DNA from: Phoronis australis
Lineage: Eukaryota; Phoronida; Phoronidae
DNA: 45,190 nucleotides
Assembly (NCBI GenBank): GCA_002633005.1
Contig: NMRA01000075.1
Span: 762,112-807,301, forward strand
Direction: 5' to 3'
In this document: positions 1-10,338 of the stretch, in pieces
Layout of the letters: each line of letters starts with the position of its first letter
How positions within the stretch are numbered: the first letter of the stretch is position 1
Program-made: the position numbers and the translations under genes
Notes under the pieces: generated by a model
Database searches by the model: none
Told to the model about the DNA's origin: nothing
Seen by the model: only the letters and a program-made list of their open reading frames with translations

Positions 1-419
1 TTTTGGGAATTTGTGGCCACCTGTCGAAGACTTGCACCAGGGAAATTAGCAGTAATAAAGCTTAGCGCGACGACGTATTTTGATAAAAATTCCATCTTTT
101 ACCAGTTGTTTACATGCAGACAGCGACGCATGCGCAATTTAATCACCACTAGTACAGCAGCGACACCGCGAGGAGAATTCTCCGAATAGCCCCATTACGG
201 ACGCAACAGGAGCCATCTCTTTTTCACGTCGCGCGTACACAGTGGATTACCTGGGCGTCCGGGCCGGATGCAATCTCCGAATTCAGGTTTGAACTCTTCT
301 CAAAATACTTTTCATTGTAGTCTAGATTGTTCTACTTCAAAAAAGGAGATCCCGGATAGCAGGCACGGAATGCAGAGCATAGCATCGTAGGTTAAGGGGT
401 ACGATTACCACTTTGCTCT
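1..419. other. Non-coding, nothing recognised
   Basis: No open frame with splice sites, no RNA gene and no obvious repeat was seen in this stretch up to the mariner-like end. Confidence 0.5.
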
Positions 420-660
420 TACGAGGGTCGTTCAATAAGTTCTCGGCCTCAACAAGAAAACAGGGACGCAGGTTATTTTTTTTCACATCACAGTAAAATT
501 TCATCTTTTATAACAGTACTGCGTTCATGCTGAATTAGTACGGTCAACTGCCGCTAGATGACGCTGCTTCAAAAAAGCAGACGACAACACATTTAGCAGC
601 ATGGAGGGCGTGTGGAAAAGCACTTGCTGCGAGCAGCCACGTTTATTTTTGCCCGGTCAT
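420..660 (+). mobile_element. Mariner-like element, 5' terminal fragment
   Basis: The sequence starting at about 420 (GAGGGTCGTTCAATAAGTTC, then TCGGCCT) has the form of a mariner-family terminal inverted repeat. It is followed by the usual short leader and an ATG near 601. No transposase frame continues and I found no matching inverted end to the right, so this is a truncated, dead copy. The identification rests on remembered appearance of mariner ends, and the right boundary is approximate. Confidence 0.5.
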
Positions 661-3600
661 CTTTTTTCGGGAACACAGGAAAGAAAGTTTCTCCTATAAC
701 TGGTACGAATCTGTTTTCAAAATCTTATTTTTCGGCACTAGAAATATATTGATATTGCCTTGAGCCGTGAGGTTAACTAGATCTAACTTTTTAAAGGGAG
801 AACGAGATGTTTGGATCCTGACGTAACGGCCGCGTAACCTTACGCCTGTCACGTTATTTGATGCACCTGCGTGTGGTCGCACACTCCGTTTTACGGGTTT
901 TATCGTCGTGAATACAGCTATCAGTTTCACTAGTGAATGCTGATTCGATTTTAGTTCTTGGTCGGGTACATGTATGTACGTCACTAACGCTTAAGACATT
1001 ATTTTACTTTTCTGCAGGTATACCGTAAAATGCGGTGAAGGTGGCAGATTTCGATGTTTTTTGTTCAGTTACTTCATGGCTGTGTAATAAAAAGACATTT
1101 TAGTGAGCTTAAATTCCGGAGAACTATTTCCACTAACGAAATTAATAGTTTCTGTTTGGGATTTCAGGTTTCCTATGGTTGATCTAACGGTTTTTGTAAC
1201 TTGCCAACTTTGTCTCCAAAGCGAGGAAATTTGGCACTGTAATCCTAAATGTGCATTTGCATTCCCCTAATTATGCTAATGTACAGCAGGAACTAAACGA
1301 CAATGCTATTTGAACATAATCTACGCTAAACAAAGTGTAATTGTATTCATTGACAACTTGTAAATGTGAAAATTGGCAAAAAAATCTGCAAATAGGTGAA
1401 TGGAACTAATGACTTACCTTGGGGACTCCAATAGCACGCATCATGCACTGTTATCCCCCAAAACCACGTCATGGTACTTATTGGACACGGTTGAGTGACG
1501 GCGGATCATTTCCGACACAAAACTCGTTCCTGAAAACAATTGGTAATTTTCAACCTATTACATATTCAAATCGCCGATACATGTTGTGTTTCTAACTAAT
1601 TTGACCAAGCACTCACAGAGATAAGGACTTAGTGTGCAAGTTCTACTTTGAATATTTTTAATTTTGTACACTGTAAAATTACGTGTTGGAGCAGTAGTCT
1701 CGAAAACTGATAAGCGGATGACAATTATTAAGTACACCAAGTCATTCCCATGACTGCCACGAATATTCGAACCAAAGATTTCAACAAGTGAGTAAAAAAA
1801 CAAAAAAAACGCTTGAAACAGTTCAATTTGCGAAACCAATGATCTCTATTGAACCAAAAACACCAATGCGACAAGGTCTCAGAACAAAAGCCCTATTAAC
1901 AGATATTGAAAACGACTTTCCTCATCCAATTTTCTGAAACAAAATAATGCTCTGTAACCCTCTACAATCCTGGAAAGATTTAAAGAAAATATTTGAAAAC
2001 TCCCTTCAAAATCTGCTAAACAGGTAAGCGTGACCTACGCTTTTAGCGAATTGCACGGCAATTGTGGGGAAAACCCACCCAGCCAGAGCTGTGATATTCA
2101 ATCTGTGACTTATGGAGTATTGGATTTTTTGTTGCTTTTATCTTTCAACATTGACGGCAATGGTGTATTAGCAGGTGTCACACCGAGGACTGGTTATTAT
2201 CATCAAAGCGGGCGCTATTATCATTTTAATATCCAAAAACATTAAAAAGCTGAGCATTCAGCGATCTTTTGTGGTAAGTCGGAAATTTAAATTGACGCTG
2301 TGCATCTACGCGAGTTCAGCTGTCTGTGTGTACTCAGTGTCCGTGAGACAAGAATGATCGCGAAATTGTAGGTCACTGACACTGTGACGTAGAAAGCAAA
2401 GAATGCCGGCCTTACACATTTGCGATTGCGATAAACGTGTAGCCGAAACGCTCTAATGTAGACTTCAACGTGTAGGAAGAGCATGCCTTTCATAACCACG
2501 TCTCAAACATGACCATCACTCAGAATGTTATCTCTGTTTAACATTAACCTGCAGGTATTATAACAGTTTCTGTCTGTATCCCGGCTGTCAGAAATCAAAT
2601 CAGCGTTCCTTAGACGAAAAAGAAAGGTCGTGCAAGACCTCGCAAAATCAAGCGAGTGTTTCGCGAATACGCACGGAATCTTACTAACTCAACCTAGTAA
2701 AATGAACTGATATGGCTAGAACACTTCTAGTGGCTGATCTAGACGTAATGGCTAGTCTGAACCGGCGAAAGAAAGCCTTTGTTCCCACATTTTCTCAAGA
2801 ACCTTGGTAAAGGCTTAACTTCCAAAAAGAAACTCTCCATGAGGTTTCTCGAGCAGAAACAGTTGAAGAAAGACACCATTTTGCCTTGCTTCGTCTACTG
2901 GAAAAAGTGAGACACCAAAAATGGGGTTTTGCGTTTTACTTCACTATATCACAAACTCACAAATGTCCTGGTCCAATAGCTGACAAGAATATTAATGCTC
3001 TTGCACTGAAGATTTCATAATCGATTACTGGATAAAATATGTCCTTACCAACCATGCTTTATTGCAATTTCCATTCGTCCGATGGGTACATCATTCATAA
3101 TTTTGTGGCTGAAAAAGGTGGTGATCTGAAAATGGATGTATCCAGGCAGAACAGAAAAGAGGCCAAATTTCTAGGCCTCAGTTACTATAAATAAGAGACT
3201 TCAAAGAACTACTGAATACCATTCGGGGTAATCGCTCTCTTTTTACTCCACAAAATTGTGGGAAGCTCAACAATTAACTGTGGCTTCAGACTCTATGTCG
3301 GTGTGACTTTGGAATGTTGAATTATGGGATAGAATTGACTGCCTCCGTTTCACAAACGAAGATTTCTCGTCGTAAGTTCAAGGCTAATGTCTTGAGTTTA
3401 CGGAACGCAGCCCAGGGATGCGTTTCTTGAAAACTGACTTTAGACTTCAGACAGAGATTTGTTCTTTCTCCCCAATTTACAATTGCCGAAAAAGGGTTCA
3501 GTCGTGTAATTACGAGTGAATTACAGTCTAGAACCAATTTTATAATAGAAATTATCACTGTTATGGGTATTTTTCTCAGGGATTTTGCACCTTTGCTCAA

Positions 3601-3891
3601 ATGAGATTTGATCACTCATTAAAACTACTTGTGTGGAGCTTAAAACAAAATTTCTAACTTAAGTGTAAGTAGCTTTTCATAATGAAAGAGAAGCCAGGGC
3701 TCTGCTCAGTGAACACAGTCCAAGTTCACTACAACGAGTGCACGTGCCATTAGACTAGTCCTACTGAAACGGCCACTTTCACCAAGGAGTTTAGTACAAT
3801 AGGAGTGTTTATGTGTGAGTTCTCTGTTATCGCTACTACTAGCGCCGCCAAGTAGCGAATAAGCAACGGTCAAGTACGAAGTGCGAAAATA
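661..3891. other. Non-coding stretch upstream of the THAP-like exon
   Basis: AT-rich sequence with only short chance frames. One TACATGTA palindrome lies near 968. A donor-like CAGGTAAGC occurs near 2022, but no convincing coding sequence precedes it. The 50 bases before 3892 probably include the promoter or 5' untranslated region of the THAP-like gene, but no TATA box is evident. Confidence 0.45.
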
Positions 3892-3989
3892 ATGGCGAAG
3901 GGCTCCTTTTGCAGCGCAATAAATTGCACAAATTCATCCGCAAATAGCACCAGAACTGTATTTTTTACTTTTCTTAAGGATTCAGAAAG
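3892..3989 (+). CDS. THAP-domain protein, first coding exon
   Basis: An ATG opens a 32-codon frame that ends at a strong splice donor (AG|GTAAGA) and leaves two bases for the next codon. The peptide begins MAKGSFCSAINCTN and continues to FFTFLKDSER. This fits the start of a THAP zinc finger (C2CH type, a DNA-binding fold): two cysteines four residues apart near the N terminus, then an aromatic-rich stretch and an acidic-Arg motif (compare F-x-F-P-x-D-x-x-R). The second half of the finger, with the C-x2-H pair, must lie in a later exon that I could not find between 3990 and 4672. THAP fingers occur both in host transcription factors and in P-element-type transposases, and the sequence does not decide between them. 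Confidence 0.6.
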
Positions 3990-4577
3990 GTAAGAATTAT
4001 TTGTTAGTCATTAATATGATACAATGTCTTTTATTTTGTGTGCTCTGTTTACCATTGGAAGACAAGTCGATCGCAGTCCCGGCGCCACTGTCCTCTGCAG
4101 TGTAGGATAAGAATAGTGGACAGCCGGGCTGCCAGCGGAAGGGCTACGGTTAACGATGTGAGCTTCAGCTTTTTGGATATTTGCAGTCTACATGTATCCC
4201 ACACCAAAAGATCAACATGTACATGTAATTCAAACGAACGATCGCAGGGATTATTTTAGAAAAACATACCCGTGTCATGGGTCAATATGACGGGCGACAC
4301 GGCCACAGTAACAGCCAAAAGGCCTCAAATCTATCTATGAGCCAAGTTATAGAATCTGTGAGTCTCAGTGAAAAGATCGACATTATTTTAATGTGCCAGT
4401 TGGTCCACGTTAAGCAATACCATTGCGTCAATGAAAACTTAATTATATGTGCCAATGAAGCGGATCGCAGCCCTAAAAATATCCCTGGATCGACATTTGA
4501 GTCCTAGTTTTTTAGTTGACCCCAAGACGCCGGGTTTTGTCTCTATCACAGGCACAGTGCGACACTGAGGACTACAT

Positions 4578-4625
4578 TAGTGTTGAGTAGTGTAGTGTAG
4601 CGTAGTGTAGTGTAGTGTAGTGTAG
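4578..4625 (+). repeat. TGTAG pentanucleotide microsatellite
   Basis: About nine near-perfect copies of a TGTAG/TAGTG pentamer, with one TGTAG to CGTAG change. It lies in the putative intron just before the second recognised exon of the THAP-like gene. Confidence 0.85.
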
Positions 4626-4672
4626 GTTACCAGTCTTCTATGAGCCTGCTGAGTATGAGGTTTTTTCCTCAG

Positions 4673-4897
4673 CCTCTCACTGATTTCTGTTTGGTGCAAG
4701 CTCTGGGAGCTGACCTTCTGAATAGAGATGCAGCCTACTTGTCCATGAACTGCAAGTCTATGCTCTCGTCACATCGAGGAGGTCATGTTCATGAATTCTC
4801 GTATGAAGAACAAGCTGGTACGTCCTGCAATGCCAACAATATTTAATGTCCCGAATACACCAAAAATGAAGATGTCAAAAAGTTCTCCGGAAATTAT
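4673..4897 (+). pseudogene. Internal exon of the THAP-like gene, with a frame break
   Basis: The exon follows a strong acceptor (TTTTTTCCTCAG). Phase 0 is the only open phase. The first 48 codons include GADLLNRDAAYLSMNCKSML, which recalls the second half of a treble-clef (ZAD-like) zinc module with one cysteine changed. After about 4817 this frame closes at a TAA. The +1 frame, entered at 4830, stays protein-like (NVPNTPKMKMSKSSPEI) until a donor-like AT|GTATAT at 4897. That donor leaves two bases, exactly the phase needed by the exon at 5026. So either a one-base shift lies between about 4817 and 4830, or the exon ends at the alternative donor CTG|GTACGT at 4817. The first reading suggests a broken gene or an assembly indel. 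Confidence 0.45.
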
Positions 4898-5025
4898 GTA
4901 TATTACGGCTCTGAAATAGACTTATTTGCATGTCTGATTATTGTCTCACAAAGCAAGTATTATACTGGGATATCACGTGTAGAACGAACGATTGGTCAAA
5001 ACCTGTCTTTGAAATTTTAATTCAG

Positions 5026-5170
5026 GTTTGAAACATTTTGTGAAAAGTTGGCGTGTGATTTGGAGAGAGCCAATGTGAAATTGATGGATCTTCCACAGTC
5101 TGAATGGAAGGCTGAAATTTTGATGAAACCCAAGCTAATTTATTTATTAAACAAACTATCAACTGATTAG
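5026..5170 (+). CDS. Terminal exon of the THAP-like gene
   Basis: An acceptor (TTTTAATTCAG) opens a single readable phase (one base completing a codon) of 47 codons ending in TAG. The product is charged and helical in character: FETFCEKLACDLERANVKL, then SEWKAEILMKPKL and LLNKLSTD at the C terminus. An ATTAAA polyadenylation signal follows at 5183. The phase agrees with the donor at 4897. I do not recognise the family from this exon alone; placing it with the THAP exon rests on strand, spacing and phase. Confidence 0.5.
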
Positions 5171-5182
5171 GAGTTACTGTAC

Positions 5183-5188
5183 ATTAAA
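5183..5188 (+). terminator. ATTAAA polyadenylation signal
   Basis: This common variant hexamer lies 12 bases after the stop codon of the terminal exon, where a 3'-end processing signal would be expected. Confidence 0.45.
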
Positions 5189-5344
5189 GAGTCAATGGTC
5201 ATTCAGAACCAGCATGCAGAGCTCAGTGACCCTTCAACTATGGTGATGACCAGCTACTGACAATCTTCCCTGTATATCTCACTTTATGGATGTTACCTGA
5301 GCTGTATATTGGCACTTGTTGTCCTAAATTGTTGTAAATGTGAT

Positions 5345-5376
5345 CTTGATGATGTCTAATGAAAAGACGAAACGTT
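5345..5376 (+). ncRNA. Hammerhead-ribozyme-like motif, degenerate
   Basis: The order TTGATGA, stem (GTCT at 5354-5357 pairing with AGAC at 5365-5368), GAAAC matches the catalytic core layout CUGANGA-stem II-GAAA. The first core C is T here, so activity is unlikely. Such motifs are known from Penelope-like retroelements. Stems I and III could not be drawn with confidence. Confidence 0.35.
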
Positions 5377-5429
5377 GAATTGAACATGAACTGTTTCATT
5401 TGTGCGGCGATCCTCCGGTTTTTAATCAT

Positions 5430-5600
5430 ACCCCATTAGTTTTTACCTGTTCAGCATTCCTCCCATGTACATGTACCCTCCTTGGAGGAGTCAACGCCCA
5501 TTTGGCGCCCACCTGGTTTTTACCTGGTTTGCACTCCTCCCTTGTACCCCCTTTGCTGGCAGTTGAGGTCAACTCCCCCTTGAATCCCCAGGAGAAATCT
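5430..5600 (+). repeat. Diverged direct duplication, about 75 bp
   Basis: TTTTTACCTG, CTCCTCCC and AGGTCAACTCC-like blocks recur in the same order in 5437-5508 and 5517-5585, with about 30 percent divergence by eye. This is an old tandem duplication with no recognised function. Confidence 0.5.
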
Positions 5601-6381
5601 CTAAAATTTATGTAGTTTATGGATGTATGAAATGCTATAAAGTAACCAAAACATGAAACAAAACCATGGTAGCTTTTGAAGGGAGCTTCAAGAGAATGAA
5701 AGCAAATACAACTTAATATTGATTAAAACACACATTTTCATTCTCATCCACTTGAAGTGGATGTTAGTTTATGTAGTTTATCCATTTTGAATCGTACAGT
5801 AATTTTATTGCATGTCGAACCTCATTTAAGTATCAATTTATCAGCGTTTACATGGACTTTGTCGCAAAATTAGTGTTGCTTGTTCGCCGCTTGGGGCGCT
5901 TGATTTGCAACCGATACCCATTGTAGCAAATCGCAAGATGGCGACGTGAATACTACACTCCTTTCTTCCATTTCACTGACTGGTGCTGTAACGACTCCAC
6001 TACGGGGAGAACGACAGGATGAATGCGTTTACGTTGAGCGATTTTGTTTGTTGAAGTATTTTAAAACTCACTTTACATTTCTAATCCCTTGCAGTGCTCT
6101 ATCTTGAATTGTTTTGGCAATCAGCCTCGGCGTTAAACTTTGACAATACGACGACCGCAAACAATAAAGAAGGGGTTTGGTAAGATAGAACCACACTGCA
6201 ACACAGATTCTAACACTTCTTCGTCGGTCCGTATCCACCCTTGTCCTTCGTCATACATGTAAGGTTTTGGCTGTTCAATTACGAGTTCGCAAGCGAACCT
6301 ACAGCCCAATCAACGCAAAGTTGCATTCTTTTCCAGCATTTTAGAGGGCTAGCCTTTCATTCACCTGGTGCAATCTTCTCC
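5601..6381. other. Non-coding stretch
   Basis: A short perfect hairpin (CATCCACTT-G-AAGTGGATG) sits near 5747. CGCAAGATGGCGACG near 5932 resembles a CpG-type 5' leader, but the ATG is closed after three codons. A TACATGTA occurs near 6255. Confidence 0.4.
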
Positions 6382-6688
6382 AGCGTACATATATAAAATC
6401 CAAGTACAGTTTCACAGTAACATTTTCCCAAGGATTTTGGCCAGGTCGGAGAGATTCAGTAGTCACCGAAGTTTTCCAAACTCTGTATCAAGATATACCA
6501 GTCAACTTTTTGGCATAAGTATGATGCAACAGAATTACAAAGAAGAATTCAGTGTAAGGGGTACTGAGGCGGCGTTTCTGTACACAACTGAGACAACGTA
6601 CTGGAGGTTCAAAACAATTCTTGTGTCGCTTCTTGATTGCTGTAGATATGTGGGTGCTCCTAAATATGGACCTGAAACATCAGATTAA
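6382..6688 (+). CDS. Exon-like open frame, unidentified
   Basis: An open frame follows an acceptor-like TCTTCTCCAG and runs about 100 codons to TAA, with no ATG near its start, so it would be an internal or terminal exon. The N-terminal part is rich in Arg, Ser and Phe, like a mitochondrial presequence. The C-terminal part contains YTTETTYWRFKTILVSLLDC, which could be one membrane-adjacent segment. An internal AGT|GTAAGG near 6554 could be an earlier donor. I found no matching upstream exon and cannot name the family. Chance is a real alternative. Confidence 0.3.
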
Positions 6689-8639
6689 TTTATTGTATGA
6701 CACGGCAGATTATCGTAAAGTAAGAAATACTCAGAAAATTTTGCTCAGAAAAAAGATTAAGGACATTCCTCTCCATCGAATGTAACACGTTCATGGTTTT
6801 TTCCGTCTACAATCAGGATGACCATCTCGCTCTTCTCCAACCTGGAAACCGCCTTCTCACCACTCCAGACTTACACTAATAGTTGACAGAGTTGCGTTTT
6901 GATGTCATCATTTGCAAGAATGGTTTTGAAGTCGTATGGTTTTCGTGTTTATGTTGTCCACCCACGATTATGTTCTCTGAACTGCCACGTTGCAACCGTT
7001 CCTGGGCTTTGATAGATTCAGGGAAATAGCTTACAGTTGAGAATAAAAAAGTGCGTCTTCGACTTAAATTTCTCACCCCGGTCATCAACAAACGAAGAAA
7101 TCGAATGAGTTCTGGAGGCAAAAGTTTTACAATATCCAGTTCCATATAATGGGCTGTTAATGACCACGGTAGATCTGAAGACTGTTTGCGTGCCTTTCAA
7201 TTGTCATCTTAAAGAGTGAGTGCGGTTTTCAGATGTTTACCTGTACTTCCTGAACAATATGCTTGTGCCAAAGCAGATGAAAGGTTATACTTGATCTGTG
7301 AAACAGCCAAAACGATAGTGTAACCTCTGTCAATTTTTGTGAAGATAATCTGGTTTTGCAATGGACCTGTTTTGAAACGATTCTATAGTTTCTCATAACG
7401 GTATCTAACATTCTCATGCCCGTTCCGTTTTAGTTCCGCAACGTACAGCTAACGGAAGGACGAGACTTTGATGACATCATTTTGTTGGACGATATGAGTT
7501 TTAAGCTGTGGTAGTTTTTTGCATTCCTGTTCCTCTCACATTGCATAATACTGTAAAATGGCTATGTTCACTTACAGAATCTAAATGAAGAATGCATACG
7601 GGAAGAGACTGATCTTTGGTTTCAGTTGATAAGCTTCAATCTCGTTTTCTTTTAGGCATGATTTTTATATCTGCCTAGATAGCTGCCTTAATTTCGATTG
7701 CAGTCCGATGTCCCAGTCCTCCACATTGGATTCGCTCTGACTGATATGTCAACAACCGATATGTATTTTTTATGTTAGTTTGTATTCAAGACAGTTTTTA
7801 CGTCAAAAGCTGATTTAAATCTTTGATGTGTTATCATGTGACTGTCTTAGAAATAATGTTCCTCTTCTTAAAAGAGGAGAAACATTGTTTCATTTATTAA
7901 ACCTAAAATATATTTTCGTTAGGCTGCAACCTTTACCAACGCCAGAAATTTATAACATTCTTGATCCGCTAGGTGACACTTTGCGCCATGTCCCTAACTA
8001 ATCATAACAATGCACAGTAAGGTTAAAGGTCAGGAAGCTTGGGCGCTAGTACCGTGAGCCCGACTGAAGTCAGTATAGTCTGCAGAGCAATACTTGTCAA
8101 GTTTACAATAACAGTCTTTGGAATTTCTGGAATTCCAGTCTACAGTATGACAGTGCTAGCTGGGTCATTGGGGTCACAGCTCTATGTTAACTTGGAGGTC
8201 TACACATAAGCACAACAAAAGTGAATTGAACGCCATCCAGCCGGCGTGTGCTTGCAGCCTTAAGCGGGCTGCTAAAGCGCTTTTTATTAATTTTCAGATG
8301 TTTGCCAATACATATTTGTGTCCGGAATCCACTCCAATGTAACAGTATTAAATTAAAACGAAAGGACAACGTTCTGTGGATCACAAAAAACGAAACAACA
8401 TTTTGAAGATAACTAGTATCAACCATACTCACAGGCGAAAAACCTGCATAAAACTGTATAAAATCCGACTTTTTTCAAACTTCGAAAATATTTCTAAACT
8501 CATACCGGATGAGAAAATGAACATAACAGTTTCTTACCGATTCTGAGGTAATCTCTCATCTATACAGAGTGCAAATTCCATTGCAAGACAGCCGGGCGAT
8601 CGGCAACATTTCGTCATCACAGCACTGTACGTGGATCCA
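6689..8639. other. Mostly non-coding stretch
   Basis: A minus-strand frame at 6876-7145 is moderately protein-like (KLLPPELIRFLRLLM) but has no supporting splice sites. I saw no RNA gene, tandem repeat or transposon end here. Confidence 0.4.
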
Positions 8640-8950
8640 TTTTCTGAACACAAGAGACGTGGAAAATTTTTCGGCGGAAAAACAGCATGAAATTTGGACC
8701 AGCAACCTCTGAGTACTCCTGGTAATCACGTACGCTATCGGCAAATCCGATGGCAAAATGAATTCAGCCGCAAACTTGACTTCAAAATGAGCTATGCGCT
8801 CAAATATTGGCTTCCGGACGAGCGTTAACATAGGCCTGAATGGAGCAAACCTCAAACTTCAAGAGACGTGGAAACAATTCACCAATGACGCTGATATTTG
8901 GCAGTAACAAGTCTGAACATACACTCTATGCCACAGGCTATCGGCAAATT
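8640..8950 (+). repeat. Pair of diverged direct repeats
   Basis: CAAGAGACGTGGAAA occurs near 8650 and again near 8861. Each copy is followed about 75 to 90 bases later by GCTATCGGCAAAT (near 8737 and 8937). The matching order and spacing suggest an old duplication with a unit of about 200-210 bp. Confidence 0.45.
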
Positions 8951-10177
8951 GTGTAGTTATCTCCCCTCACTTATAAATTCCTGATTATAGCCTGTTCTTG
9001 TGTATTTCTTATGGAGGGCTGCTGGCAAGATTTAGCGCATGCGCAGTAGTGCATGTTACAAATTTCTGGCGTTCATGACGTCACAGTTTGTTTTCATTTA
9101 TGCCGTCAACATCAAAGTCCTAAATTTGGATAAAAATAGCGGATTATCATGCTCCACACAACATTTCTGATCCATATGTTGAGTGTTTTGTACATGTAAG
9201 ATAACTTTTAACACTTACTTGTAATTCCAATGTAATGTTTGACCCACAAAACATAAGCCCAGACATTTAGCTTTTTCAATTTATGAAATAGTCGGGGAGA
9301 TATGACGAAATATATCAAAATCGGAAATGGTGGCCCTAATTTGCATAAAAATTATGCGTGGGACATTTTTTCGGCTTGTTAACATCATTTTTTCGTTTTC
9401 ACACATAATTTTCTTCATAAAAATGCAACTTTGATGTTGAAGTCCGGGGAGGTGCACGGGGCGCCATTTTTCGACTAGACTACAAAGGCGATCTTTTGCT
9501 GTCGCACTGGTAAAAATCTGTCAACTTGCCCGCAAAGAAATGCGTGCTTTTATTTCCTTCCACCACAAAGTCTTCAACAAATTTTCATTCGCAAATGAGG
9601 TGGTAGACAGAACCCGGCGCCATCAGAAAATTTGGTCTCGCTCTTTTTGTGAGGAACAGGGCAAGTTCTGCATTAGCGATGACTCCAAGGCAATAAAACA
9701 CTGGCTGAAATAAGTCGAACTATCGTGGACTAAAATGGGTGCTTTTTCTATCAAACTGGCTTCAGAGATTGAACTCTCCGTAAAAAAAATTTGTTATGGT
9801 CGTTTGTTCCCGAAAAAGTACAATAGATATTAACGAAAATATGATGTCTGTGTTAACTGTAATGCGAGATACACAATTGGTTCATGACCTGTGAGTACCA
9901 ACAAAGATTGCAAGAACAATAACACTAACTTGTTACCTGATCCTGGAAACTCCTTTCGTCTGGAGTTGAAACTGTACGGTGTACATTTTTGGCTATAAGA
10001 AAAAACTATTCATGTTTAAAAGCAATGGCAAACAGACATGGACATATGTATAAATTCGAGCTGGCACATTTGACCAAATTTCATTCAAGAGCAAGAAACC
10101 GTTGTGTCAGCCGTTTTTTTTTTCGTGTGACAAATACCATGCAAACTCATGCAATATAACCCAATTACGTCACTTTC
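8951..10177. other. Non-coding stretch
   Basis: AT-rich sequence with no open frame worth reporting. CCAAATTTCATTC near 10075 resembles fragments seen near 20338, 35365 and 35650, and may be a remnant of a dispersed repeat. Confidence 0.4.
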
Positions 10178-10338
10178 GTAAAATGTAGCAATGCTACACT
10201 TTTCGCATGTGCATAAACGTAAATTGTAACAATTACATGAAATGTAACAACATGTTACATTCTAGGAGAGACCTAGCAACGTAAAATGTAACAATGATCT
10301 AACAGTTGTTACATATTACGAAATTGTTACATTTTACG
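10178..10338. repeat. Cluster of TGTAACA/TGTTACA palindromes
   Basis: The cluster holds a perfect 16-bp inverted repeat (CGTAAAATGTAACAAT at 10280-10295 with its complement at 10323-10338, loop 27), plus TGTAGCAATGCTACA, TTGTAACAATTACA and ATGTAACAACATGTTACAT. Several alternative hairpins can form. It may be the core of a foldback element or MITE, but no target-site duplication was identified. Confidence 0.7.

Noticed and set aside
6876-7145. Minus-strand frame of 89 codons with KLLPPELIRFLRLLM
   Set aside because: Protein-like in part, but no acceptor, donor or family motif could be assigned.
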